NCBI GenBank assembly: GCA_016214055.1
Contig: JACRPE010000001.1
Span: forward strand, 46,350-110,349
DNA length: 64,000 nucleotides
Origin: Candidatus Roizmanbacteria bacterium
GTDB taxonomy: Bacteria > Patescibacteriota > Microgenomatia > UBA1406 > GWC2-37-13
Direction: 5' to 3'
A program made the translations under genes and the position numbers. The notes under the pieces were generated by a model. The model saw only the letters and a list, made by a program, of their open reading frames with translations, was not told where the DNA came from and made no database searches. Positions 16,362-24,660 of this stretch are shown piece by piece. Each line of letters opens with the position of its first letter. Position 1 is the first letter of the stretch.

Positions 16362-17141
16362 ATGGATCCCACCATTTTTACTTCTGTCATAAACTCCTAC
16401 CTTCCCGACCCACAAGCCGCACTTTTAAACGGAATAATATTCGGAATTCCTTTGCGATCTTCTAAGGTCTTTTACCAACAATTGCAGGTGGTGGGGTTGC
16501 TCCACCTCGTCGTTCTCTCGGGGATGAATATAACCATTCTGGGAAGTATTATCGCCATCATGACCCGTAATCTCCCAAAAAAAATTTCTCTATTAATTTC
16601 CCTCCTCGGCATCGCGGCCTTTACTTTATTTGTAGGACCTCAACCGCCCATCGTACGGGCGGCCATCATGGGAAGTCTGGGACTCATCGCAACACTGTAC
16701 GGACGGAAAAAAACGGCATTTATAAGCTTGCTGGTATCGGTCGTATGTATTGCGATTATAAAACCTGATTGGCTCACCACCATATCGATGCAGTTGTCAG
16801 TCGGAGCAACTCTGGGAATTATTTTATTTGGAACAGGGGGTGCGAACGATTCCTCAATCGTGAAAGATCTTCGCACCTCACTTTCTGCGCAAATTTTCAC
16901 AGCTCCCCTGATATTCATCTATTTTAAACAGGTTTCGCTTATCTCACCCATTGCCAATCTTTTGGTTTCATCCCTCGTTGCACCTCTTATGATATTCGGG
17001 TTTGTCACCTCAATTCTCGGAAAAGTATACTGGCTTTTAGGCTTACCAACGGCCTATATATGTTATGGATTACTGACGTATATGATTTGGGTAATTAATA
17101 TATTGGCAAAGGTTCCCGGGGCGTTTTTCCAATTCAAATGA
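16362..17141 (+). CDS. comEC: ComEC channel domain (stand-alone)
   Basis: The 259-residue multi-TM protein corresponds to the Competence (PF03772) channel domain of ComEC, with LLHLVVLSGMNITIL equivalent to the conserved HLLAVSGLH region and GPQPPIVRAAIM. It lacks the N-terminal OB-fold (DUF4131) of full ComEC and stops before the hydrolase domain. It forms the inner-membrane pore for single-stranded DNA uptake. The next gene starts in the ATGA overlap and supplies the missing hydrolase part. Confidence 0.88.
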   Translation: MDPTIFTSVINSYLPDPQAALLNGIIFGIPLRSSKVFYQQLQVVGLLHLVVLSGMNITILGSIIAIMTRNLPKKISLLISLLGIAAFTLFVGPQPPIVRAAIMGSLGLIATLYGRKKTAFISLLVSVVCIAIIKPDWLTTISMQLSVGATLGIILFGTGGANDSSIVKDLRTSLSAQIFTAPLIFIYFKQVSLISPIANLLVSSLVAPLMIFGFVTSILGKVYWLLGLPTAYICYGLLTYMIWVINILAKVPGAFFQFK

Positions 17142-17986
17142 ACTCCTCCCCCATCTCCAAAAAATCTCTCATCCAGGCTTTTATATTTTCGGCAACGATT
17201 GTTTTAGGGGTTTTTATTTTGCAGTTTTTTGACTCTCGTACGACCGTGGTGTTTTGTGATGTGGGGCAAGGAGACGGGGCATATGTCCGTATTCACAATA
17301 AAATTGATTTGATCATTGATGCCGGTCCTGCAAACGGCTCGATGATGCAGTGCCTTGGAAAATATATGCCTTTTTACGACCGGACTCTTGAATATGTTTT
17401 TCTTTCCCATCCGCAGATAGATCATTACGGCGGGCTTTTGGAAATATTGAAACGCTATAAAGTTACCAGCTTTTATACCATTCCATTGAGTGGCTCAGGA
17501 AAAAACATTACACAACTTAAACAGCTTGTGAATAATCAACGCGTCCGTACTTCTATTCCTTCAGCCGGAGATATATTTACTATTTTAGATGCGCAAATAT
17601 CAGTACTTTCTCCTTCTCAGCAACGCTTAAATACACCAACGGCGGATGAGAACGATCTTTCCGTGGTCATGGATGTAACGTTTCCACATGAACGTTTCAT
17701 TTTTACCGGAGATGCACCTATTCGCATCTTAAATAGCCTCAATTTATTAAAAATTACCGGTGAAACGATTCTCAAAGTTCCTCATCATGGCTCCGCAAAG
17801 AGCGCATCTTTAAAATTTTTCACATTGGCACACCCGGTGAGTGCTGTGATAAGTGTGGGGAAGAAGAACTCTTACGGTCACCCGACTAAAAAGATGCTGG
17901 ACCTTCTGAAAGCCTTGAAAATTAATATCAGGCGGACGGACGAGGAGGGAGACATAATATTTAAAATTCCAAACTCTAAACTCTAA
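17138..17986 (+). CDS. ComEC metallo-beta-lactamase-like domain (separate protein)
   Basis: The 282-residue protein starts with its own TM segment (LIQAFIFSATIVLGVFILQFF). It then carries the MBL fold of ComEC: VFCDVGQGDGAYVRI, LSHPQIDHYGG (usual form SHxDxDHxGG), VPHHGSAKSA and GHPTKKMLDLL. In other bacteria this domain is fused to ComEC and is thought to degrade one strand. Here it is translationally coupled (ATGA). The last codons (IPNSKL) and the stop lie in a dispersed repeat. Confidence 0.88.
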   Translation: MNSSPISKKSLIQAFIFSATIVLGVFILQFFDSRTTVVFCDVGQGDGAYVRIHNKIDLIIDAGPANGSMMQCLGKYMPFYDRTLEYVFLSHPQIDHYGGLLEILKRYKVTSFYTIPLSGSGKNITQLKQLVNNQRVRTSIPSAGDIFTILDAQISVLSPSQQRLNTPTADENDLSVVMDVTFPHERFIFTGDAPIRILNSLNLLKITGETILKVPHHGSAKSASLKFFTLAHPVSAVISVGKKNSYGHPTKKMLDLLKALKINIRRTDEEGDIIFKIPNSKL

Positions 17987-18093
17987 ATCCTAAACAAAAC
18001 TTAAATACTAAATTTTAAATCTTAAACGTTTTGAATTTTGGATTTATAATTTGGAATTTGTTTAGTGTTTAGGGTTTAGGATTTAGAGTTTAC
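17965..18093. repeat. TAAACTCTAAAT-type inverted repeat shared by two convergent gene ends
   Basis: AAACTCTAAACTCTAAATCC on the left is the reverse complement of GGATTTAGAGTTT on the right, with a TTTAAATCTTAAACG centre. The stops of the ComEC hydrolase gene and of the convergent PaaX-like gene both fall inside the element, which may act as a bidirectional terminator. Confidence 0.7.
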
Positions 18094-18827
18094 GAAAGAA
18101 GAATTCCCCTTATTTCCTTGAAGATGTTCATTGCTTCAAACCCGATCCACGACTCCCCCATCAGATCAACGGGAAGTCCGGGGTCTACCCGAAGAAGAGT
18201 GATGTATTCGTCGACCACGTGTTGGAACTTTTCGATTTTGTCTCCATCTTTAGATAATATTTCATGCCATTTTTTGAAAAGTCCTCGGTATTGCTTGTCA
18301 AGAGCGCTTTTTCCCCACACTTTTTCAATCAGAATGTCACGGTTGCCGAATGAGTGGTCAGACTCAAAAGCTTGAATGTATTGCTCTTCCGCTTTACCGG
18401 TGACGAGCGTCTTCAGTTTTTCAATGACGGGGTGCGGAGTAAGCCAGAAAGACCTATGCCAAGGCCCCAAACCCCAACCCTGCATCTCACGCCGCAGACG
18501 GTCGCGCAACTCACGTTTGGCTTCCGGTATTTCATAAGAAATGATGCGCCACTTCATATCCCATTTGTTTTTCAGAAAACGAAAGAAAGGAAACTCAAAG
18601 CTGAGGGACTCAAATCCGGAATCAGTTAATACATACTCTTCGTTTTCGGATATTTTTTTGATTGCGCCTTCCTTAATGAGTGACGAAAGAGTCGTTTGAG
18701 TTTTTAGATTGGGAGAGTAATCGAATATCTTTTGAGCATTGGCATCAATTTTTACACTCTTAAAATCAACGTCTGACAGTAAAAAGAATGAAAGTAATAT
18801 CTTCGTTCGTCGTTCTTTAACACCCAT
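18090..18827 (-). CDS. PaaX-like transcriptional regulator (Cas2-like fold)
   Basis: The 245-residue protein starts with a winged-helix-like region. The centre KWDMKWRIISYEIPEAKRELRDRLRREMQGWGLGPW is the PaaX/Cas2-fold pattern, and the C-terminal helical part ends in a PVDLMGESWIGFEA motif, matching PaaX family LLP..W.G..A. It is probably a DNA-binding regulator rather than a Cas2 nuclease. No CRISPR or cas genes are present. Its target is unknown; it is convergent with the com operon. Confidence 0.7.
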   Translation of the reverse strand: MGVKERRTKILLSFFLLSDVDFKSVKIDANAQKIFDYSPNLKTQTTLSSLIKEGAIKKISENEEYVLTDSGFESLSFEFPFFRFLKNKWDMKWRIISYEIPEAKRELRDRLRREMQGWGLGPWHRSFWLTPHPVIEKLKTLVTGKAEEQYIQAFESDHSFGNRDILIEKVWGKSALDKQYRGLFKKWHEILSKDGDKIEKFQHVVDEYITLLRVDPGLPVDLMGESWIGFEAMNIFKEIRGILLS

Positions 18828-18883
18828 ATAAAGTTAACATTAACAGACGGAAAATAAGTTGTCAAGGGGTAAACAATGATAAC

Positions 18884-18939
18884 TGTAGTGGCGTGATTTA
18901 TCACGCCAAAATTAAGGAGCCATAAATGGCTCCACTACA
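18884..18939. repeat. Palindromic repeat (GTAGTGGCGTGATTTATCACGCC type)
   Basis: An inner hairpin GGCGTGATTTATCACGCC and an outer GTAGTGG...CCACTAC pairing with a second hairpin GGAGCCATAAATGGCTCC. Together with 18951-19050 it makes up most of the 376-bp gap upstream of the surface-protein operon. Confidence 0.75.
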
Positions 18940-18950
18940 AAATTGATTTG

Positions 18951-19050
18951 TCATTCCCGCCCCGTGTCGGAGCACGGGGTAAACTCCGGCGGGTTTACAC
19001 CCGTCAGGGTGAATCCATGCCGCCTGGATCTCCGTCTTCACGGGGATGAC
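18951..19050. repeat. TCATTCCCGC...GGGGATGACA type repeat
   Basis: About 100 bp of nested GC-rich hairpins starting TCATTCCCGCCCCGTG and ending CACGGGGATGACA. Simpler members (one hairpin) are at 3046-3073, 36871-36895, 47234-47262, 52351-52435, 58826-58853 and 58881-58909. Confidence 0.75.
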
Positions 19051-19082
19051 AAAGTGAAAAGCACCAACGATTAAGCTCCTCA

Positions 19083-19121
19083 GAAGAAGAAGAAGAAGAA
19101 GAAGAAGAAGAAGAAGAAGAA
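19083..19121. repeat. (GAA)13 trinucleotide tract
   Basis: Thirteen perfect GAA units end 11 bp before the TTGACA of the next promoter. In Mycoplasma gallisepticum a GAA tract in the same place controls on/off expression of vlhA surface lipoproteins by its unit count. A similar role here is inferred from position only. Confidence 0.9.
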
Positions 19122-19132
19122 CCCAAATACAT

Positions 19133-19161
19133 TTGACAAACGTTCAGGTTTATATTTTAAT
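19133..19161 (+). promoter_or_regulatory. Promoter of the surface-protein operon
   Basis: TTGACA (19133-19138), 17 bp and TTTAAT (19156-19161). The start codon at 19204 leaves a leader of about 36 nt without an obvious Shine-Dalgarno sequence. Confidence 0.6.
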
Positions 19162-19203
19162 GAAACTATTACCAATAAATTAAATTAATTAGGCAACTTC
19201 CGT

Positions 19204-20784
19204 ATGCGTAAGAAAAAAGCTCTCTACAAGGTTGTTCTTTTTTTCTTCATTTTGGCACAGTTCCAATTTTTTACGCTTTTAAATCTCCCAACTTTCACCA
19301 TCCCGGGTACACAGATACAGTTTAACCCTCATAAACTGTCATTGTTGAATCCCGCTACCCTTGATGCCGCCGGACTTTCCTCTGCCTCAGCTACGCTCTC
19401 CAATCCCCGACTCTCCTTCCAAGGAAGAGTTTCAGGTGCTTATGCGGCAGGAACAAGCGTAATCACTCTCGCAACTACGGCAAGCACGTTTGGAGATATT
19501 GATACGAATAATCTTTTTCCGAATGACACCGTGGCAATCGGGGTAAACGGAAATATTCCCGTCGGTACTATAAGTGCCACTACTATATTTACCTTAAAGA
19601 ATGCCCTCTCTGTATCGGTCGGTGCTTCAACCAACATCTATGCAACTCAATCGGGTACGTTGACCTTAGCTTTTTACACCGCACAGGCTATTCCGGTTGG
19701 AGGAAGTATTCTGGTCCAAATTCCCGCATCAAACGGTGCAATATCCGGCGCAACAAGTGACGGTCTTCCTGATACCACATCTGCACTCACTTCAAATGGG
19801 TTTGATTTAAACGGAATGACCAACACAAGCGTAACCTGTCCGAACGGAGCATTTGCGGCAGGTACACTGACCGCGGGAGCTGGAGGAGCCGCGGCTCCTC
19901 ATACCATATCATGTAATTATAGTGGGGCTGTTCCCGTTGCAGCTGGTGCGAGCCTTTCCATTGTGGTGGGTACCGTAAAACAACTTGTTAATCCTGCACC
20001 AATAAATACGGGTCATACGCGAGGAGTTGCAGATACCTATTCGGTTAATCTTTTCACTAAAGATGGCGCAAATGGAACAGGAAATACCATAGAGTCCGTT
20101 GATACCCGACTTGCACCGGTTGAAGGAGTACTTGTATCAGCAATTGTAGATGAAACCTTAAGCTTTACGGTTGCAGGAGTTGCATCTGGTGCCAGTACTT
20201 ACTGTGGCTTGGCACATACCGCAGGAATTACCACAACGGCAACTGCAGTGACATACGGAGCTATTAACTCCTCATATACTATTGATAAAAACAATGCGGT
20301 ACAGCAACTCACCGTCACGACCAATGCTCCAACCGGATATACCGTGTACGCACAGGCCAATGATCAGATGGGAAAAGACGGAAATACTTGCACGGGATCG
20401 GTACCTATCCTGGCAGAATATGGATTTACCGGAGGAGGAACTTGTATCCGTGATGTGAACTGTGGAGGAGGAGCATACAGTACCTGCACTCATACCACCT
20501 CAGGAGAGTGGAATACCGCACCCAATGGTAACGGGTTTGGATACTCACTCGCCAATCAATCCGGTTCAGACGCAACATTTCTTTTCAATGAATCAGCCAG
20601 AAATTTTAGTGCAAGACAATTTTCGGATGTGGAAAATGCGAGTGCATCCGCTTCGATAATGACAAATACTGGGGTAGTAAGCGGATCATCCGTATACGTC
20701 TGCTACCGCATCAATATCCCTGCAACACAACCAGCCGGTTACTACTTTAATAAATTAAAATACACGGCGGTTGCGAAGTTTTAA
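19204..20784 (+). CDS. Secreted surface protein, paralogue A (526 aa)
   Basis: A signal peptide (VVLFFFILAQFQFFTLLNL) is followed by a Thr/Ala/Gly-rich beta protein with at least eight Cys in the second half and no C-terminal anchor. It is near-identical in protein sequence to the 21912-23471 gene apart from the leader. The C-terminal third (AVQQLTVTTNAPTGYTVYAQAND) resembles the end of the 13678 protein. I infer a secreted or cell-surface structural protein, possibly the main surface-layer component. It is the first gene of the operon with the DUF916-like gene 1 bp downstream. Confidence 0.65.
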   Translation: MRKKKALYKVVLFFFILAQFQFFTLLNLPTFTIPGTQIQFNPHKLSLLNPATLDAAGLSSASATLSNPRLSFQGRVSGAYAAGTSVITLATTASTFGDIDTNNLFPNDTVAIGVNGNIPVGTISATTIFTLKNALSVSVGASTNIYATQSGTLTLAFYTAQAIPVGGSILVQIPASNGAISGATSDGLPDTTSALTSNGFDLNGMTNTSVTCPNGAFAAGTLTAGAGGAAAPHTISCNYSGAVPVAAGASLSIVVGTVKQLVNPAPINTGHTRGVADTYSVNLFTKDGANGTGNTIESVDTRLAPVEGVLVSAIVDETLSFTVAGVASGASTYCGLAHTAGITTTATAVTYGAINSSYTIDKNNAVQQLTVTTNAPTGYTVYAQANDQMGKDGNTCTGSVPILAEYGFTGGGTCIRDVNCGGGAYSTCTHTTSGEWNTAPNGNGFGYSLANQSGSDATFLFNESARNFSARQFSDVENASASASIMTNTGVVSGSSVYVCYRINIPATQPAGYYFNKLKYTAVAKF

Positions 20785-20785
20785 T

Positions 20786-21841
20786 ATGAAAAATTTCAAG
20801 ATCCAAATTTCAAGATCCAAACAAATTTCAAATTCCAAATTTCAAATCCCCAGACTTTTTGTTTGGGTTTTGTTTGTTTCTTGGAGCTTGTTTCTTGTTC
20901 CTTTTGTTAATGCCCAATCCACCCTCCCCCTGACCGTTGGTCCTGCTCGTCAGCAAATCACGGTAAATCCGGGTGAACAGGCCGCATTTGCTATTAAATT
21001 TTATAACGATAGTGAGACTTCTATTACCGGCATCATAAAAGTCGCTGATTTTATCGTGCAGGATAAAGAGGGTTCGCCCCGTATTTTGGATGAAGTAGGT
21101 CAAGCCTCTCCCCGATTTTCAGCATCAAATTGGGTTACTTTACCATACGACCGTATGTCCATCCCCGCCCATGATAAAGTTACCGTGCAGGCATCTCTCG
21201 CAACACCCAAAGATGCACGCCCGGGTGGCAGGTACATAGCCGTCTACTTTGAACCTTCAACCGCAGTTCCCCAAACGCTCGTTGATGGTGCGGCCGGTCA
21301 GGGTGTAGCTCCTCGAATCGCATCCCTTCTTTATATTCGTGTGGCAGGTCCTATCTTGGAAAGTGCCATGATCAACAATCTTTTTACGAAGTCATTTTAT
21401 GAATACGGTCCCGTCAAAATTGATTCGGAAATCCTCAATCGCGGTGACTATCACATACGTCCGCGCGGAATGTTGTCACTCACCGATCCATGGGGCAGTG
21501 TGGTGGAACAAACGCCTTTAAAAGAAGAAAATATTTTTCCTGATGCAGTACGTTCGTATGAAAATACGCTCGGATCAAAATGGATGGTCGGACAGTATAA
21601 GATAACGCTCGTTGCATCATACGGAGAGAAAACTCAGAATCTTGAGCGTTCTATCTATTTCTGGGCCTTTCCCTGGAAAGTGGCAACCGTCATAACTCTT
21701 TCACTCATCATCGCTCTTCTCTTTGGAAGAAGTTTGTATATGAGACTTGCAGTGAAAGAGGCAAGCCTGGAGCATATGATCGAAACAGAAAAAGAAGAGA
21801 TTGAAAAGCTCCGTGAAGAACTCAAAAAAAGAAAAGAGTAA
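20786..21841 (+). CDS. DUF916-like surface protein with C-terminal TM and coiled coil
   Basis: Start ATG 20786, one base after the previous stop. The leader begins with translated repeat (IQISRSKQISNSKFQI) then LFVWVLFVSWSLFLVPFVNAQ. The mature part has TVGPARQQITVNPGEQAAFAIKFYN and SLATPKDARPGGRYIAVYFEP, the DUF916-like beta fold. A TM (VATVITLSLIIALLFG) is followed by a charged coiled coil (IETEKEEIEKLREELKKRKE) in the cytoplasm. Its place between two secreted paralogues suggests it is their anchor or export partner. Confidence 0.65.
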   Translation: MKNFKIQISRSKQISNSKFQIPRLFVWVLFVSWSLFLVPFVNAQSTLPLTVGPARQQITVNPGEQAAFAIKFYNDSETSITGIIKVADFIVQDKEGSPRILDEVGQASPRFSASNWVTLPYDRMSIPAHDKVTVQASLATPKDARPGGRYIAVYFEPSTAVPQTLVDGAAGQGVAPRIASLLYIRVAGPILESAMINNLFTKSFYEYGPVKIDSEILNRGDYHIRPRGMLSLTDPWGSVVEQTPLKEENIFPDAVRSYENTLGSKWMVGQYKITLVASYGEKTQNLERSIYFWAFPWKVATVITLSLIIALLFGRSLYMRLAVKEASLEHMIETEKEEIEKLREELKKRKE

Positions 21842-21911
21842 GTGATACATTTTCTGCTTGACTTATTACTACCGATATTGTGTAATAAACTATTACTATA
21901 TATTTGTATTA

Positions 21912-23471
21912 ATGGGTAAAAAAACGCTTATTTTCGCTTTCATATTCGCCTTCTTTATCTTACCTCAATTATTTTTTAAAACTCCCCTCACTCTTCCGGT
22001 ATTAAGACTCGATGGGCGCATTCCTTCCTTCTTAAACCCCGGTATCGTGGACGCCGCGGGACTTTCTTCAGCCTCTGCTCTTCTTTCCAATCCCCGCCTT
22101 TCCTTTCAAGGAAGAGTTTCTGGCGCTTATGCCGCAGGAACAAATGTCATTACTCTTGCAACCACTGCAAATACATACGGTGATATTGATACGAAAAATC
22201 TTTTCCCCAACGATACGGTTGCAATCGGGGTGAATGGAAATATTCCGGTCGGGACAATTAGCGCAAGCACGATCTTTACTTTGAAAAATGCATTGGCCGT
22301 TTCCGTTGGTGCATCAACAAACATCTACGCAACCCAATCGGGTACGTTGACCGTTGCTTTCTATACTGCCGAGGCTATACCGGTTGGTGGAAGTATCTTG
22401 GTTCAAATTCCCGCATCAAATGGTGCCATATCGGGCGCAACCAGTGATGGTCTTCCTGATACCACAACCGCACTTACCTCAAATGGGTTTGATTTGAATG
22501 GGATGACTAATACGAGCGTAACCTGTCCGAACGGTGCATTTGCCGCTGGTACTTTGACGGCCGGGGCAGGAGGTGCGGGAGCTCCTCACACCATATCGTG
22601 TAATTACAGTGGCGCAGTGCCCGTACAGGCAGGAGCCAATCTTTCCATTGTGGTTGGCACAGTAAAACAGCTTATTAACCCTGCACCGGTAAATACAGGC
22701 CATACACGGGGAGTTGCCGATACGTACGACATTAGTATCTTTACTAAAGATGCCGCAAACGGAACAGGAAATACGATTGAATCGGTTGACAGCAAGGTCG
22801 CCCCCATTGAAGGAGTGCTTGTGTCAGCGATTGTGGATGAGACACTCAGCTTTACCATTGCCGGTGTTGCGGCTGGTGCAAGCACTTTTTGTGGTTTAGC
22901 ACATACGGCAGGTATTACTACGACCGCAACGGCAGTGACATACGGTGCCATAAATTCTTCATATACCATTGATAAGAATACCGCAGTACAACAGTTGACC
23001 GTGACCACCAACGCACCCACCGGTTATACTGTTTATGCAGTAGCCAATGATCAGATGGGAAAAGACGGGAATACCTGTACGGGATCGGTACCTATCCTGG
23101 CTGAGTATGGATTTACGGGAGGAAGTACCTGTATTCGGGACGTAAACTGTGGAGGAGGAGCTTACAGTACCTGTACCCATACTACCTCGGGTGAATGGAA
23201 TACCGCACCCAATGGTAACGGGTTCGGATACGCACTTGCCAATCAATCCGGGTCAGATGCTACTTTTCTCTTCAATGAATCGGCAAGAAACTTCAGCTCT
23301 CGGCAATTTTCAGACGCGGAGAATTCAAGCGCCAGCGCCTCAATCATGACGAATACCGGCGTAGTAAGCGGATCCTCCGTATACGTCTGCTACCGCATCA
23401 ATATCCCCGCCACACAGCCTGCCGGATATTACTTCAACAAGTTGAAATACACGGCGGTTGCAAAGTTTTAA
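21912..23471 (+). CDS. Secreted surface protein, paralogue B (519 aa)
   Basis: Start MGKKTLIFAF at 21912, with a signal peptide distinct from paralogue A. From DAAGLSSASA onward it is about 95% identical to A by eye, including every Cys in the second half. The DNA differs at many third codon positions, which argues for an old duplication kept under purifying selection rather than a recent copy. Secreted, no anchor visible. Forms a four-gene run with the DUF916-like gene and the following proline-rich protein. Confidence 0.65.
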   Translation: MGKKTLIFAFIFAFFILPQLFFKTPLTLPVLRLDGRIPSFLNPGIVDAAGLSSASALLSNPRLSFQGRVSGAYAAGTNVITLATTANTYGDIDTKNLFPNDTVAIGVNGNIPVGTISASTIFTLKNALAVSVGASTNIYATQSGTLTVAFYTAEAIPVGGSILVQIPASNGAISGATSDGLPDTTTALTSNGFDLNGMTNTSVTCPNGAFAAGTLTAGAGGAGAPHTISCNYSGAVPVQAGANLSIVVGTVKQLINPAPVNTGHTRGVADTYDISIFTKDAANGTGNTIESVDSKVAPIEGVLVSAIVDETLSFTIAGVAAGASTFCGLAHTAGITTTATAVTYGAINSSYTIDKNTAVQQLTVTTNAPTGYTVYAVANDQMGKDGNTCTGSVPILAEYGFTGGSTCIRDVNCGGGAYSTCTHTTSGEWNTAPNGNGFGYALANQSGSDATFLFNESARNFSSRQFSDAENSSASASIMTNTGVVSGSSVYVCYRINIPATQPAGYYFNKLKYTAVAKF

Positions 23472-23503
23472 AAGGTAAGAAAAGTGTGTATACTGAATAC
23501 AGT

Positions 23504-24592
23504 ATGACTCACTTCACAAAAGTTATAACAATTATAATTGTTATAATAATTATAACGGTTATAAGCAAACCTGTTTTTGCCTATACCATCGGCCCCGTTG
23601 AAACGACCGTATCGGCCTATGTGGAAGAATCTCCCCCCGTAGTCCCGACCCCAACGATTCCGGCAGAAGGCAAGCCAAGTGTATTCAGCTTGTTTGGATA
23701 TACCTGCCCAACCTGCACGGTAAGTGTCCAAAATCCGGGACTGTACCGTTCAACTGATGCGAACTCTGAAACGGGAAAGTTTGAGTTTGCGTCCACCTTT
23801 CCCAATACGTTAATTGAAGATATTTGCCTCGTGGCACAGGATAAATTAAATCGGGTGACGATGCCGGTATGCATTCCCCCACCGCCTCCGGACAGTAAGA
23901 TTGCAATCGGTCCCGTCATCATGCCCCCGACCGTATCAATAAATAATAATAATTTTTATACCGGAGACCGCATCATTGTGTCAGGACAAACGGTACCTTC
24001 GACAGACATAAAACTTTCCCTATTCACGGACGAATCAAAAACAACACTTAAGGCTCTGTATCAAGATAAAGATATATCTATTACGGAAAAACTTTTTCTC
24101 GCTTATCTTATGCTAAAGCGAAACATCAATCCCGTCCGTGAGACTTATGCGGCTACCCTTCCCAAACGGGATATCAAAGTGGATAAGCAGGGCAATTTTA
24201 TAATGAATCTTCCTTTTGAGGATCCACAGTTTTACCGAACCTTTGCCCAGACTTTATTTAACAGGGCTTTTTCACAAAAAAGTGTGACGCTTAATTTTGA
24301 TATTTTTCCGGGTTGGTTTATCATCATGAAAGCATTTATTGGACTACTGACTGCATTAAAAGGTCGGTTATTTGAAATCATCTTACTTATCCAGGTGCTA
24401 CTCATCCTCTACTACGTGATCCGCCGGTTTAGCAGACCACATACGATTGCACGCATGAGGTCACTTGCACTGCGGGAACACCCGGCGCTTATGATGATGG
24501 AGCATGCCCTACTCTTACAGGAACATGAATTAGCAAGTTCCAAATCCCAAATTACAAGATACAAACAATTCCCAATCACCAAATTACAATAA
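23504..24592 (+). CDS. Secreted Pro-rich protein with C-terminal TM, 363 aa
   Basis: The start MTHFTK at 23504 is followed by a leader core (VITIIIVIIIITVIS) encoded by a TTATAA-type repeat. The extracellular part includes PPVVPTPTIPAEGKPSVFSLFGY, one CPTC pair, PPPPPD and an Ig-like region (IGPVIMPPTVSINNNNFYTGDRIIV). Two hydrophobic segments lie at about residues 265-283 and 289-308. The final 17 residues and the stop are read from the dispersed 130-bp element, so the native C-terminus has been replaced or extended. The function is unknown. Confidence 0.6.
   Translation: MTHFTKVITIIIVIIIITVISKPVFAYTIGPVETTVSAYVEESPPVVPTPTIPAEGKPSVFSLFGYTCPTCTVSVQNPGLYRSTDANSETGKFEFASTFPNTLIEDICLVAQDKLNRVTMPVCIPPPPPDSKIAIGPVIMPPTVSINNNNFYTGDRIIVSGQTVPSTDIKLSLFTDESKTTLKALYQDKDISITEKLFLAYLMLKRNINPVRETYAATLPKRDIKVDKQGNFIMNLPFEDPQFYRTFAQTLFNRAFSQKSVTLNFDIFPGWFIIMKAFIGLLTALKGRLFEIILLIQVLLILYYVIRRFSRPHTIARMRSLALREHPALMMMEHALLLQEHELASSKSQITRYKQFPITKLQ
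23522..23564. repeat. TTATAA-type repeat encoding a signal-peptide core
   Basis: GTTATAACAATTATAATTGT-like units start seven codons into the gene and encode a run of V/I/T residues, as in the gene at 13678. Confidence 0.75.
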
Positions 24593-24660
24593 CCAATCGT
24601 TTGGAAATTGAGAAATTGGTCATTGTTTGGAATACTTGGGATTTGGTTATTGGGATTTAA
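24536..24660. repeat. About 130-bp imperfect inverted repeat, copy 2
   Basis: Same order of motifs as 7779-7909 (CAAGATACAAACAA, CCAATCACCAAATTACAATA, CGTTTGGAAATTG, CATTGTTTGGAATACTTG, TTGGTTATTGG). Its left arm is translated as the C-terminus of the upstream gene and its right end overlaps the stop of the convergent gene. Confidence 0.75.

Noticed and set aside
17138..17141. Frameshift error as the reason for the ComEC split
   Set aside because: The second protein begins with its own ATG in a clean ATGA overlap followed by a hydrophobic N-terminal segment, so fission is more likely, although read data could still show an error.
18090..18827. Cas2 nuclease
   Set aside because: The Cas2-like fold pattern is within a 245-aa PaaX-type protein with a winged-helix N-terminus, and there is no CRISPR or cas1.
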